64,000 bases of DNA from Diphasiastrum complanatum (GCA_029204225.1 CM055097.1:59018143-59082142); one strand, 5' to 3'; positions 34,985 through 46,357 are shown, counted from the first letter of the stretch. Numbers and translations are program-made. The notes: generated by a model from the sequence alone, not told the origin.

Positions 34985-35490
34985 AGAAGCGATTGAGTCT
35001 ATCATATCAGGCCTTGGGAGCTTGCTTAAGACCATATAATAGCTTATGCAATTTTAATACTAAATGTTATTTGCCTTGAAAGACTAACCTTCTGGTTGAT
35101 AAATGAATATGTCTTATGTATATATGCGTGAAAGAATGATGTCTAGATGTCCATATCTTCTACAGTAGCTATAGCCAATAAGGTGCGAATAGATTGATGC
35201 GACTGAAGGTGTCAATGTAATCTATTCCATAAACTTGCTCAAATCCTTCAACCAGTAATTGTGCTTTCCATTTGGATATTGATCCATCTGGCTTAAGCTT
35301 TAGCTTGAAGATCCATTTAGAGTCAATAGGTTTAATACCTACATGAGGACTAACAGACTCCAAGTCTTGTTCTTCATCAAGGAATGGTACTCAACATCCA
35401 TGGCAGCTTTCCATTCGTCTGCATTAGGCATTGACAGTGCTTCTGCAACAGTGGCAGGTTCATCACGACTGATGAATGCCTGAGGGACAA
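34985..35490 (-). pseudogene. Copia RT fragment (element H)
   Basis: Minus-strand text includes MPNADEWKAAMDVEYHSL (35430), KPIDSKWIFKLKLKPDGSI (35330), the YGIDYIDTF block (35240), and a decayed palm leading to LKQAPR (about 35020). This is the N-terminal half of a copia reverse transcriptase from a family different from B. It follows B's RT connection region without a gap. Confidence 0.72.
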
Positions 35491-35529
35491 AACGATCAGG
35501 TTGTTGTCATTGTCTTGCATACATAGGAA

Positions 35530-36270
35530 TATTCACTGGTTTGCAATCTTGCAACCTAAATCTGTGCAACAACTCTTTGACATACTTCACCTGTGTTAAC
35601 CCACTTCGTGTCCTTTTTGCCACACCTTTGCTCCAAGGCAACAATGCATCAGGCTGAGATCTGTCATCTCAAATTATTCCATGAGGTCTTTCTTGATCAT
35701 GTCTATCATCTCTTGATTATTACCCGTAATAATCAAGTCATCAACATATAGAGCAATCAAATAAACCATACCATCAAAGCATAAGACATACAGATTTGGA
35801 TCAGAATGTGTTCTCACCACCTCCTTTGAACAAAAGTAGGCATCAATCTTGCTATACCACGCATGTGGTGTCTGTTTAAGACCATAAAACACTTTCTTCA
35901 AACGACATACTTTATTCTCCTGTCCTTTAGCCTTCAGGTTGATCCATGAACATCTTTCTTCTAACTCACCATTTAGAAAAGCAAATTTCACATCCATCCG
36001 ATGCAAAGGCCAACCAAAATGTGAAGCTAAAGCAACAAGTAGACATAGAGTATTCCACTTACATACCGGCACAAAGGTCTCATCATAGTTGATGCCTTTA
36101 CTTTGTGCATACCCTTTGATCACCAATCTTGCCTTGTGCTTTGCTATACTTCCATTTGCATGGTACTTAATCCTGTATACCCATTTGCAACCAATGGATT
36201 TTTTGCCAACTGGTGGTTCTACTAAGTTCCATGTGCTGTGCTTAGCAATTGACTCCATCTCCTCTCCCAT
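35530..36270 (-). pseudogene. Reverse transcriptase of copia element B
   Basis: A clean open frame (36270-35674) reads from STWNLVEPPVGKKSIGCKWVYRIK-type text through FAFLNGELEE to ALYVDDLIITG, the active-site box. After one stop it continues to VKYVKELLHRFRLQDCKPVNIPM near 35540. Here it is joined to another element's RT start. Protease lies only 100 bp upstream (36371), so the whole integrase of B is deleted. Confidence 0.85.
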
Positions 36271-36370
36271 GGCCTTGACCCAAATGTCATCATCTTTCGC
36301 TTCACCATAAATTGAAGGTTATTTGTTTTGAGTAATTATAGGTAAGAGAGCATAATTTGCTTCATACCTT

Positions 36371-36745
36371 TCAGGTTGTGTCTTTTCTCTTGTTGATCTT
36401 TGTTGTAGCATTCAACTTGTACAATTTAGTATTGGGCTCCCTTACTCCATCTGCAATAACTTTGAACTTTTGGTTCATATCCTTCACAAAGCAACAATCA
36501 TGGGCAAAATCTACTTTCAACTTTTGATCAATAATGACTCCAACACAAAATAGATTTTTCTTCAAACCTGGTACGTCATTAGGTAGTTGGATTGAAACGG
36601 TGCCTATCCCCTTGATCTTGCACACATCACCATTTGCTTGTGAAACGGACGTTCCATTATCCAACACTTTCAAGCTACTGAACCAATATTTGTTACATGT
36701 CATGTGTCTTGTGGCTCCCGAGTCAATATACCACGCTTGATCATC
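36371..36745 (-). pseudogene. Protease of copia element B
   Basis: AWYIDSGATRHMTCN (near 36735-36690) holds the aspartic protease Asp-Ser-Gly. The conserved NDVPGLKKNLFCVG-type block is at about 36560, and the frame ends LYKLNATTK. The integrase that should follow is missing. Confidence 0.82.
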
Positions 36746-37655
36746 TTGATTAGATGATAATGCAGATATGAAGATGTCAGAGTCTTCAATCTCACCTCAT
36801 CGACAAGGTTATATGTTTGCTTTGGTTTTCCCTTGCCTTGTTCCGCCAGGAATTTCCAACATTCACTCTTCCAATGGCCCTTTTTACCGCAATGGAAACA
36901 TTTGCCTTTCTTTTTGGTCTTACTAGAAGATCCCTCATCCTCCTGCGTCTTGGCAAATTGTTGTTTAGACTTCTTCTTGCCCTTGCCCTTGTCTTGTTTT
37001 TGGCGTGTCGCAAGCGCCTGATCGTCAGTATTTTGATGTCTAGCTTTCACCATTTCTCGCCGTTGCTCTTCCTGCATCAAGATTCCTATGAGCTCGTCAA
37101 AGGTTGACAATCTTTCTCTTGATGCTATTCTGCTCACAAACATCTGATAGGGTTCTGCAATGCTGCACAATGCAGTGTGCACCAGCTCCACATCATGTAT
37201 GCGCTCACCAATAGAATGTAGTTCATCCCTCATTGTCTTAATTTTGGTCATATAAGTCTGAATGTACTCTCTTTGTTCCATGCGGGCACTATTTAGTTTT
37301 GACTTCAGAAACATGATTCTTGACGGATTTGATGTCTCGAACTATCCTTTAGCACATCCCATGCCTGTCTGGGTGTAACAGCATCACAAATGTGGGTAAT
37401 GATGTGATCCTTCACTAACAAGTTAATGGAGGTCAAAGCTTTCCTCATCTTCTTGTCGAACACTTTGATGTCCGCTTCATTTGGCGGTCTTCTCTCATCA
37501 CCTCTGATGACTTCCCACGCGTCTTTCTCCATCAGTATGTTTTTCATTTTGAATTTCCACACTACATAGTTGGAAATCCCATCCAATTTGCTACTTTCAC
37601 TCAAAATGGACTCTCCCATGTTTGTCATCACAAAACTGCTTGAAATTCCTACCAT
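36700..37655 (-). pseudogene. Gag of copia element B
   Basis: Starts near 37655 (SILSESSKLDGISNYVVWKFKMK, the typical copia gag opening), continues with VTPRQAWDVLKD, shifts frame near 37310, then runs to the CCHC knuckle CFHCGKKGHWKSEC (about 36890). Only one frameshift and few stops: among copia genes here it is the least decayed. Confidence 0.85.
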
Positions 37656-38246
37656 AGGCTAAAAGCAGTATGCCGAAGCCAACTGTGATATCAAAAGTTG
37701 AAAATAATGACCAACACTTTTTCCAGGCCACTCGTCACTTTTCCACCAAATTGACAGCCAAATCGACGTCACCTTCAGAAATGCGCTCAGTCGTCAACTC
37801 CCAACTACGTGCCCAATGGAATGGTGAAATCACTTTTGGCGCACTTCGAACACTTTCTCCGCTGCAATCACTCTGTTTTGTTGTACCGTATTTGCAGGAA
37901 CAGTCCGGGTGCCCTTCGTTTGGAGTTTGTAGCCCTTCGTTTGGGTTAAAATGGATAAAGGAGACAAAATTAAGGGCTTTTTCACTTTTTGAACTATTTC
38001 TTCAGTTTGAAGAGACTTCAACCTTCCGCGAATTTGGACCCAACTCAACTTTTAAAGTGAATATTTTTAATGAAGTTGAAGCTTAAACTGCCTTTCAACA
38101 CCCTTCAGGCCCCTTCTCTCATCATCCAATGGCTCTACCGTCTTCAACCCGCCGTAAACCCCGAACTCTCAGAAGACTATTCTCCCGAAGCTCTCTTCAA
38201 CGACGATGCTGGACTGTGTACACTCCTCGTACGGCTCTGATACCAA
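37656..38246 (-). other. Primer site and leader of copia element B
   Basis: TGGTATCAGAGC on the minus strand at 38245-38234 is a perfect plant initiator-Met primer site directly after the LTR. The leader has no ORF on the element strand. The plus-strand open frame across 37670-38086 is not supported by any similarity. Confidence 0.8.
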
Positions 38247-39042
38247 CTTAGAATTTGCTTCTAATAGGAACACTGATCATGCTACACAGTAACACAGACA
38301 TAAATCACTCTCCACAGCAAGCTCACATAGCAACTGTATTTCTCAAAATGAAATTACACTGTACATATAGTTGTTCACTCCTCTTATTTTTAGCACCTTG
38401 ACGGGTGCTGGCACGCGTCAGGGTGGGCCAGGCATGGAGTTTTTTCTTTTTATTTTAATTTTATTTTTTTAACTGGTTGCCCTGGTGCCATGTGTCAGGC
38501 ACCAGGGTTTATCCCATAAGCAAATCTCTGAGATAAACCGGTACCTATATATAAACCCACATGCTTACTCACATGTGTGCAGGTGGGTGTGAAGCCGCCC
38601 AGTGCCACCTGCCCGGTTCCCGGTGCCACCTGGGCCTGCCTGCCCGACGCCATCCACACCTGGCGCTGGTGCCTCTGTTTGGCGCCACCTGGGCGCTGCT
38701 TGCCCGACGCCACCCACACCTGCGCGCTGCCTATTCGGCGCCACCCGCTTGGCGCTGGCGCCCACCCTGGTGCCACGGGCGTTGCCCGACGCCACCTGGG
38801 CGCTGCCTGCCCCCTGGCGCGCCCGCCTGCGCCTTTTTGGCCAGCCCTTGGCTGGCACACCCTGGCGCGTCAGGGTGCTAAAATTATGTGGAACCCACTC
38901 AGGCAACCCATGCATGACCCAAGTTGCCGTTGGCGGGACGCGTGTCCCGTCGACTTGCCTCGTAGCGAGGCCAACTGATCTTTATCGACTGATAGGGCCC
39001 GCAATACAGTAGCACAGTGATTCTACTTTAATTCTAACTGAT
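38247..39042 (-). repeat. 5' LTR of copia element B, with a GC-rich insert
   Basis: The outer parts align with the LTR at 33613-33893 in opposite orientation: CAAATTCTAAG at one end, GTTAGAATTAAAG at the other, and GCATGACCC with TCGACTTGCCTCGTAGCGAG between. About 490 bp in the middle has no counterpart there. The LTR was inserted at the 3' end of the ankyrin pseudogene. Confidence 0.75.
38389..38890. mobile_element. GC-rich insert with inverted ends inside the B LTR
   Basis: Relative to the sister LTR, extra sequence separates GTTGTTCACTC from CACTCAGGCAAC; CACTC on both sides may be a 5-bp duplication. Inside lie TTTTAGCACCTTGACG (38395) and its near-inverse CGTCAGGGTGCTAAAA (38868). The interior is strongly GC-rich, built from repeated GCCACCTGGGCGCTGCC and CCCGACGCCA phrases, in sharp contrast to its AT-rich host. 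A TATATATAAA box lies near 38546. It could be a MITE-like DNA element or a captured GC-rich fragment. Confidence 0.6.
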
Positions 39043-39049
39043 ACATGCT

Positions 39050-39712
39050 GGTTTCAGACATGGCAGCCACTTCCAGAGCAACTTTTGCCTTTGAGCGATG
39101 CAATTCCGCTCCTTTATCCATCACCTCCTTAGTTTTGTGGCTTAAAACACAAACTAAATATGGAGATAGTTTGCCATCTTTTGTGCCCTCTCCCGAGAGC
39201 AAGAAGCTATGATCTGAGCAATGTATCCTAAAACATCAAAGTCTGCAAGAGTCATATATGCTCTAAGGTTGGTGCCCCGTTCTACAACAACACCATCGTG
39301 AAGCTGCACAACGAGATGTAGGACGGTCTCATGTCAGCACGTTGTGACGATCTAATATAGCCGCAATTGCATTTGCTTGCTACTCTGCTCGAATGGATTC
39401 CATCTTTGTGTGCACTTCCCCGGCCTTGGCAAGGTAGTCCCTCGAGAATGCGATGAAGAGATGAATGATCGCCGCACACTATTGCCATGTGCACAGGGTT
39501 GTGGCCATACTTTGAGATATGTTCTGATGACATATGCGCCATTCCTCTTACCAACTCTCTTCGATAATCAAACTCGGCACATTCTTCAGTCTTCTCAAAC
39601 ATTTTCGATCTACTATGGTACGCACTTTCAACACCTTGTTCAAGCTGAAGTTGCAGCCCTGGTGCATTTCCATCGGCAATTAGCGACTTGTTGTCCTTTC
39701 GAGAAGACATGA
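39050..39712 (-). pseudogene. Retrocopy-like pseudogene of an ANKRD13-type ankyrin repeat protein
   Basis: Minus-strand text SSEHISKYGHNPVHMAIVCGDHSSLHRILEGLP is an ankyrin start as in plant ANKRD13-like proteins. After a frameshift come KAGEVHTKMESIRAE and QANAIAAILDRH, then HLVVQLHDGVVV fused to ERGTNLRAYMTLADFD. Last come LSHKTKEVMD and LEVAAMSETSMYQ. In intact relatives these blocks span several exons and more than 200 residues separate the HLVV and RGTNLRA blocks. Here they are contiguous with no intron, so the copy looks processed and internally deleted. Frameshifts and a stop rule out a working protein. Copia B sits directly at its 3' end. Confidence 0.75.
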
Positions 39713-39770
39713 TCCTGCTACCCTACTACTATTGTATTTTTTCAGATGATGACAACATGGGATGCTGCAG

Positions 39771-39771
<1 letters not shown>

Positions 39772-39815
<44 letters not shown>

Positions 39816-39840
39816 AGAAGAAGAAGAAGAAGAAGAAGAA
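39772..39840. repeat. (GA)n then (GAA)n compound microsatellite
   Basis: About 20 GA units (39772-39811) followed by about ten GAA units. It lies just upstream of the ankyrin pseudogene and is not connected with a LINE 3' end, unlike the GA runs further right. Confidence 0.95.
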
Positions 39841-40059
39841 ATACCCTGGTGCATTTATTCATAGAAAAAACTAGTAGGGACATTGATGAAAAAGATATAT
39901 ACACCCCGAAGGGGAAGTTTAAACAAAAGTAAGTTCAAACAAGAGCGAAGCTTGCAGTAAAGCTAAGATTAATTCAGATCCTTGCATAAAAAATAAAAGT
40001 GCATAAACTATGATGATGTCAGTGGGAGTCTGCCAACTGATTGCAGCAGATCAGAAAAG

Positions 40060-40640
40060 TGAAGAGGTGGTGAGTTGGCTAATGAAGGGAGATGAGATGT
40101 AGCAGACCCAGCCACCGTCGCTCATTGCATGATTGATAGGGCCTGTACACGTTGTAGGGCAATGGAAATACGTTGCTTGAAAGAAGCCAGGAGAATAGAA
40201 CCAGGAATACCTTGACGCTCAGCCGCTTGATGAGAACACATGCGAAGAAAATCCTCAAAGCGTCGATGCAAGGTGCCATAAGCCTCAATTGCCAGGGGAA
40301 GGAAAGCATCAGTGGGGTGTCTGTTGGAGTAGTTTTTTTTCTTCTCTTGTGCTGCCACACCTGCCGCTTCTCTTGGTGGGAAGGCATAGCGAGGCAGTAG
40401 GTCACACCACACGTGGGATCAACAACAACAGCACTGCCGAAGTACGAAGCCTATCCCAAGAGAGGACAATGTCAACATGCCTGCGGGGAGAGTGGGTCGC
40501 GGTAGAAGGAAATACATGAGACTGCTCTATGAGGACGTGAAATCCTTCATCTCTGGCTATAGCGGCCGTTGCATCTCTGAGAACGTCATGCACATGTACG
40601 GTTTACAATATGCCACATGGCTAAAGGTTTTGTAACCCCC
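40060..40640 (-). pseudogene. C-terminal fragment of a plant retroelement-like protein with a nuclease-like core
   Basis: Minus-strand text VLRDATAAIARDEGFHV, EQSHVFPS and HVDIVLSWD (40593-40440), then after a frameshift LLPRYAFPPREAAGVAAQEKKKNY, DAFLPLAIEAYGTLHRRFEDFLR and FKQRISIALQRVQAL (40412-40130). I know this block as the C-terminal part of reverse-transcriptase-linked proteins found in many plant genomes; the VDIVLS...ADV context resembles a PD-(D/E)XK nuclease core. Assignment to a named clade is uncertain. It ends 120 bp upstream of the aminopeptidase start and could overlap its promoter. Confidence 0.55.
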
Positions 40641-40761
40641 ATATTTCACAAGTGGCTGGTTTCCATTGGCTTGAACATTAATATGGGAAGGGGAATCAAC
40701 AACAAGGAGTGTAATAGTGTGGTGGTGCATGGGGGCGAGGAGAAAGGGCAAAAGGGGGGCC

Positions 40762-43700
40762 ATGGCGAGCAGCAGCAGGCTAGTGTCGCAAGCATTGCTC
40801 CGTTTGCCATTTCGCCCGCACCTTTCCTTCTTCTCTTCTCCCATCGGCGTCATTTCTCCTTCTTCTTCTTCGTTTTCTCGTCTCCTGCTTCTTTCTGCTC
40901 TCGCTGGATCGCCACGCCCTCTAGGTGCCTGCACAGGTCGCAGCGGTCTTACCAGATTCATGGCCTTCTCAGCTGATAATGGAGCTGCGGCCAGTGACAG
41001 CAAGCTCAATTCAGCTGCTGCTCTTGTCGCTCCCGTGGGCCTCACGAGTCCCGCGGATCAGGCAGCCCCTCAGGTACTTCTGGGCTCTGGAAAAGCTGGT
41101 GTTTGATGTTTTTTATGATGGCTTTTATATTGCTTCGTATATCTTTTATTGCATGTCATATATGGTTTTCTAGATGAGTATCTTGCCCAACGTTTATTAG
41201 TTTTGTCTTGGCTAGCTTCTCCTACACTTATGGACTATGTTGGATGATGCTTTACACTTATGGGCATTACGAATCTCGTGGCATGATGATGCTATACATT
41301 CATGGGCCTTGAGGATACCTTGCGATCTTGTTGCCTTACATTCATGGGCATTATTGATACCTTGGGCTCTCAACCTTGTCATTGCACATATGTCCATTCT
41401 AGCTATTATTTGTTATACTTGTTTCCTCGCACTCTTGGTCATTGCATATAGCTTGGTCTCCAATTATATTGCATAGTTGTTATTATGATCCTCCTACTTG
41501 GTGCTAATCTTCTAATCTTTCTATCCTTCCTTGGTGCGGATATATTGATGTTGCTATTCTTGCTTGTTGTTCTTTATATGTTCCTTGGATTGTTGATCAC
41601 CAGCATGCTTGGTTTCTCTGGATAACTAGGGCTTGATGATTTTATGCTGATTTGTTGGGGCACATGTATATTTCTTGCTCCATTCCTACCTACTGATCTA
41701 TGACATGCTTGATTGCTATGACTTGCATGCTTCATATAGTTTGGCATGGTTATTTTCCATTGGTGCAAAGTTGGTATGCTGCTCTTTTTCATAGTTCAAT
41801 TGGTGCTGCTACTAACTCTCTGCCATGTTGCTCCTGAATCAATGACTACATCGTAGTCGTGTTTAGAGTAGCTTGTTGAAGCTTCAGCAATCGTATGCAG
41901 AATGCCCTTTCTTCTTGCAGTGCATGCAAGGTATTGCCGGATTAAACCAGCATTTGTTGGCCGTATGGCCTGGTTTGTGGCAGTGATCGCAGGAAGAAGA
42001 TTGCTGATTCGAGGACTTCGTCTTCTCGAATCTTGGCTTGCTTTTGTTTTTCTTCTTCCCTTTGGTGAAGAGAGCTTTCTCTTGATCACTGCTTCCCTCT
42101 CCTTCGTCTCTCATCAATCTCTCATCAGCGACAAGACTGACTGCTTTGTCGAATGTCATATCTGGTAGACTCAGTATGAGCATTCTCAGCGGCTGATAGG
42201 ACGTCGGTAGAGATTTCATGAAGTACATCAGCTGCTGTGGTGGTGGGACCTGGTGCTCCTGTCTTGATGCAGCGAGTTGAGCGAAGATCGTTCTGATCTT
42301 CTCAACGTGCTGATCCAACTGGTTGCCATCCCATCGTATGGATTGCAACTGATTGTGAAGGTGCATGACTGAAGCTGCAGTCCTCACTTCATACTTTTGT
42401 TTCAATCTTTCCCACGCTGCATGGCTGCTTTCGCAGTCTTCAATCTGCATGAGTATATCTTCATTTTCGCCATTGCGCGCTCATCTTTTCTGATCCATTC
42501 AGCTCTCCTCGGGTCTCCCTCTGGAGGCTGCACCTCTGAAAGCTCGGTCACCGACCAGATGCCTTCGCCCTTCAAAAGCGTTTTGATTTTGAATTTCCAG
42601 ATTTTGTAATTTAGGCCATCGAGACTGATTGCTATCCTTGTCTGCATTGTTGTAGCCATATTGTGTTGTCTGGAAGAATCACTGCTGGGATATCAGTAGT
42701 GATAACCTGTGGGCTCTGATACCATGTCGTGGAAGCGAGGCTGTTTCTTTTTCGTCTTCGTCTTCTTATTCGCGAACAATTTTGTGTCTTTGAATTTTCT
42801 TTTTGTGCGGAAGTTGACAAATTGACAACACAAGACAGGGAGATGCACGAAAATAGAGCTACTGTATTATCAGTTTAGTTTTTAGAGCGAGATCGTCAGT
42901 GTCTCGCTCGTTGGCGGAATGACATTCTGCTCTTTCGCAATGTTCTGCTCGTTGGCAGACCTTTATGCACAGCTATGGTTTCTAGTATTTTTCTTTCTAC
43001 TCTACTCGCTACCTCTCTCTCTCTGTCTCTTACAGATCTCTCTATTCATTCTTTTTTTTATGATCCAGAGAGGATCGTTTATACCTCCACAGTGTGGAGT
43101 TTACAAGATGGCTAAACGTAGAATCACAAGACTAGTTAACGCCAATCAACTAGTTAGTTAGTCTTCGTCGTTGCCATTAGTTTCAGCTGGGCGTGAAGTC
43201 TATGACTCCAAGCCCGTTGAGCTGCCAGCTGGCAGCGCGAAAGATTCCTCTTCGTCTCTTTCGTAGTTTTTCGTTTCTGGAGGTGTGTTTACGATTCACA
43301 AATGATTCGCGAATTGTTCGTGCTTCGAGTCAAGGGACGTTGACTGTCGCAAATTGTTCTCGTTCGGCCTTCGCTTCGTGTTCGTGCTGCGACAAAGTTG
43401 TAGGAGTTCACCATTTCTGACAGAATTGATCAACATGCAACTAGCGATCCAACACGCAGCTACAGCCAGCGATCCACTCCTCCAATCCACTTCAATCTCT
43501 CTCTCGCCAAAAAACTTGGCTTTGATACCAATGTCAGTATTTGTCATACAAATTCTAGACGGAGTTACTAGTCCTACTAGCACTCACATAAACCAAACAT
43601 AGAGATTAAAGAGAATTCAGATTATAGAAGAACTGAGCAAAGCTCTAACACACTGGAATGATCTTGAGGTGGGGTGCTAGCCTACATATATACTTTCTCT

Positions 43701-45073
43701 AATCTATGTGAAAAGCTAAAAGCATCAAGCTAATAGCAAAAGAACAAAAGCTAATTGCTAAAATTACTACCTATATTGGGTAAAGACCCAAGGTGAATTT
43801 CTAAGTAGTAAAATAGATCCTAATCTAGTAGTAGTGCACCCACCTACATGCATAAGCAATAAAAAACGAATTTACTATAAATGGTAATGGCCCCTATAAT
43901 AGCATGCAGAGGCATGGCCAAACTATCATTAAAGGGGTATCAAATAAACATTAATTCCTAACAAGGTCAATGGGGACTGGAAACCCTTATACCTTCATAC
44001 CTTATCCGTATGTATGTATGATCCATGCTTTGATCATTCTGTTCTTCCTCTCATCCGCTTTGTTTGTATCTAGGACATTTATGCTTGTTCTAATATGGAT
44101 CAGGTTACAAAGAAAATGAATGCATTAGTTGTTAGCAGTTAAAAGCCCTTTGCGTACATTGAGTTCTGATAAGGTGCATAATGTCCTGTAATGAAGCATC
44201 TTACACAACCTATGCTAGTTTGCAGGTAGCCGTCAGCCTTTCCGAGGTTCAAGCACGGGACTGGAAAGGTGACATTTTGGCAGTGGGAGTGTTTGAAGGT
44301 GGAATGGTAAAAGAAGAAAATGCGATATTTGCTGCATTAGATAATCATTTAGGAGGTATTCTTCATGATGTTGCTACAGAAGAAGATTTTTCTGGAAAGT
44401 CAGGGCAATCGTTTATTATTAGGCTTCAGGGACATGGTTTCAAGCGTATTGGCCTTGTTGGGCTGGGCAAGGCAACAGCAGCAGCAACCTTCAAGACATG
44501 GAAGGCATTTGGAGAAACTGTTGCTACGGCAGCAAAGACTTCTCAGGCTAGCTCTGCAGCTGTGTTGATTGCAACTCCTGAAAGTTTTAGTCTTGATGTA
44601 AAATTAACTTTGGCATCTGCTATAGCCTCAGGTTTGTATTTGTTAAGCTTGTGCAAATGCAACGTTCACTCTGACAGTTTTGATGCCGATTCCACTTTGA
44701 AACAAATCGCTGCTTTTTATTGATTCATTTGGTTCGAAATAAGCATATTTCACCTAAGAGACAGTTTTTGATTCCAAGGCTGTTCATCACATTTAAACCA
44801 ACTTCTATTTTAAGCTGTGAGACAAGCACAAGCTTAACTACTTGTCGAGCTCATTGCCGGCTATTATTCTGAGAACAGGGGTAATACTTGGCTTGCACGA
44901 GGATACAAGATACAAGACAGAATCGAAGAAGCCACTCCTCAGAAGTGTAGAAATCTTGGGACTAGGCAAGGAGTCACTACTAGAAGACAAGCTTGAAGAG
45001 GCAATCAAACTAAGTGCTGGTGTTATCTCCACGAGGCAGCTCGTCAATTCACCTGCCAACGTACTGACTCCTA
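40762..45073 (+). CDS. LAP: Plastid-type M17 leucine aminopeptidase, first three exons
   Basis: Exon 1 is 40762-41073 (ATG in GCCATGGCG context), exon 2 is 44226-44631 and exon 3 is 44879-45073. Donors CAG|GTACTT, G|GTTTGT and A|GTAAGT, acceptors TTTGCAG and AACAG, and phases 0, 1, 1 all agree. Exon 1 encodes a Ser/Arg/Leu-rich, acid-poor N-terminus typical of a chloroplast transit peptide. Exons 2-3 give the M17 N-terminal domain: DWKGDILAVGVFEG, EEDFSGKSGQSFIIRL, KRIGLVGLGK, then TRYKTESKKP and RQLVNSPANVLTP. The peptidase removes N-terminal residues (Leu, Met, Cys-Gly) from peptides, as a hexamer using two metal ions. All metal ligands are in later exons outside the window, so intron 3 exceeds 18.9 kb. 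Intron 1 (3.15 kb) holds two copia fragments. Exons show no lesions, so the gene is probably active. Confidence 0.9.
41240..41375. repeat. Short degenerate tandem repeat in aminopeptidase intron 1
   Basis: Three units: ATGCTTTACACTTATGGGC (near 41247), ATGCTATACATTCATGGGC (near 41288) and TTGCCTTACATTCATGGGC (near 41331). Confidence 0.55.
41574..42659 (-). pseudogene. Copia element I: gag and protease start only
   Basis: The minus-strand gag opens RIAISLDGLNYKIWKFKIKTLL (near 42640), shifts frame near 42410, and continues AAWERLKQKYEVRTAASVMHLHNQL. A double-knuckle region, CDHCHKPGHTANKC and CMHCKKKGHSAYDC (42010-41890), precedes VVIDSGATW of protease (41850). The element breaks off near 41574 with no integrase, RT or 3' LTR. 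It lies antisense in intron 1 of the aminopeptidase. Confidence 0.82.
42713..43180 (-). repeat. Primer site and probable 5' LTR of copia element I
   Basis: TGGTATCAGAGC on the minus strand at 42724-42713 is a perfect initiator-Met primer site, preceded by an LTR end CCACGACA at 42725. The outer LTR boundary could not be fixed; 43180 is a guess from where the sequence character changes. Confidence 0.6.
43519..43963 (-). repeat. 5' LTR and primer site of a further copia element (J)
   Basis: On the minus strand, TGTTAGGAATTAATG (43963) to ATACTGACA (43532) forms a 432-bp LTR. After one base it is followed by TGGTATCAAAGC, an 11/12 match to the initiator-Met primer site. The adjoining 43190-43518 is probably its leader. 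No J coding region is present, so it is cut off near the LTR of element I. Confidence 0.72.
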
Positions 45074-45361
45074 GTAAGTGCTTTATGCAAGTCATTTCTC
45101 TTTTGACATTCATTAAGTAATGAAAGAAACAGATTTTATTTCTGCTGTTTTGAGCCAGACATTGACTGTGTTCAAGTATTCACAATATGCAGAAACTGTT
45201 GTTCGTTAGTCGGAAGTTTATAAGTACAAACAGAGCGTTAGCTACTGAGTTTCTTGAGCATTGTGTAGTAATGATCGGGCATGCATCTTGACATTGTTGC
45301 TGGCTAGAGTATTTCTTTCATTAGGAAGTGTTTCATGAGGGGAAATCTCTCTCTCTCTCTC

Positions 45362-45426
45362 ATTGTTGCTTGTACATATTTTCTTTTTGGTCTTATGCAC
45401 CCACGGGTGCCCAAAAGACATTAATA

Positions 45427-45462
<36 letters not shown>
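45362..45462 (+). mobile_element. Very short LINE 3' end (S) with (TC)n tail
   Basis: The 3' end ...CCAAAAGACATTAATAAAGC then (TC)n (45431-45462) equals the end of the minus-strand LINEs here. A hairpin GCACCC-AC-GGGTGC (45397-45410) precedes it. Only about 70 bp of LINE remain (5'-truncated). It is preceded at once by another TC run (45346-45361), the apparent target. Confidence 0.72.

Positions 45463-45508
<46 letters not shown>
45463..45508. repeat. (CA)n microsatellite
   Basis: About 22 CA units directly continuing the (TC)n tail of LINE fragment S. It probably arose within that tail. Confidence 0.95.
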
Positions 45509-45510
<2 letters not shown>

Positions 45511-46357
45511 CGTTCATACGTTTGTGGCCATCTCCATTTTTCTTTCTTTTTCGCATGGGCATAAAATGTTTTCTTGGGTGAATTTTGAAAAATCCATGTG
45601 GACAACAACATAACACAGCTAGAACTTCAGAGATGGTAATTATCAAGTATTCACTTGTGGTTTATATGGAAGGTGTCATTAGGCTTGAGTCCTTATAATG
45701 TGTGATGCTAGTACCACCAAAGCATTAGTCTTTACTTGTGATCCAGACAGACAAGCAGATGGTGGTAGGCTTAACCCATCTTATTCAAGCATAATATGAT
45801 AAATTTTAATGGACTAGCTAACGGAAGCCTTTCCTTTGTGATTGTGGCATGGGTTAGAGAAGTGTAGAGTAGGCTATCCTATAGCAAGGAGGCACAATTT
45901 ATTATAATTCAATTTCTGCTTGTCACTGAAGGTTTGGTCGAATTAGTTTTAATGCTTTTTTTTTTTCTGGTATACTTGTACATTTTACATGTTATGCTCA
46001 TTTTGTTGAATTTGTCGATTGATATTGAGAACAACCCTTCAATGATGAATCTAAATCATTAAAAAAATAGAATTTCAAACCGTAATTCTAATCACATTAC
46101 ACATACTATGTACGTCTACATGCGGATAAATCACACATTAATCAGCTAACACATAATAATCAGTTTCTGTTTATTATATTTCCTCGTATTCTTATTTCTC
46201 ATTCAAAAATTTGGTTATCATCCTATCAAGCTGGCCTTTGAATCTCGTTTACACTTTATGGTTGCCTAATGAAATTGTCAATGATCATGACAATTGGACA
46301 TTTATGGCAACAAGATTTCAAGAAGCTGGAATCTAAATTGAGCAAAGGACCTTCCAA
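45509..46357. other. Intron 3 of the aminopeptidase, unassigned AT-rich sequence
   Basis: I see no coding signal, structural RNA or repeat structure here beyond short poly-T runs. Confidence 0.5.

Noticed and set aside
37670-38086. 138-codon plus-strand open frame
   Set aside because: Lies antisense in the untranslated leader of copia B between primer site and gag; no similarity seen.
38495-39012. Overlapping Gly/Pro/Ala/Arg-rich open frames on both strands
   Set aside because: GC-rich composition inside the LTR insert keeps all frames open; no frame shows a recognisable domain.
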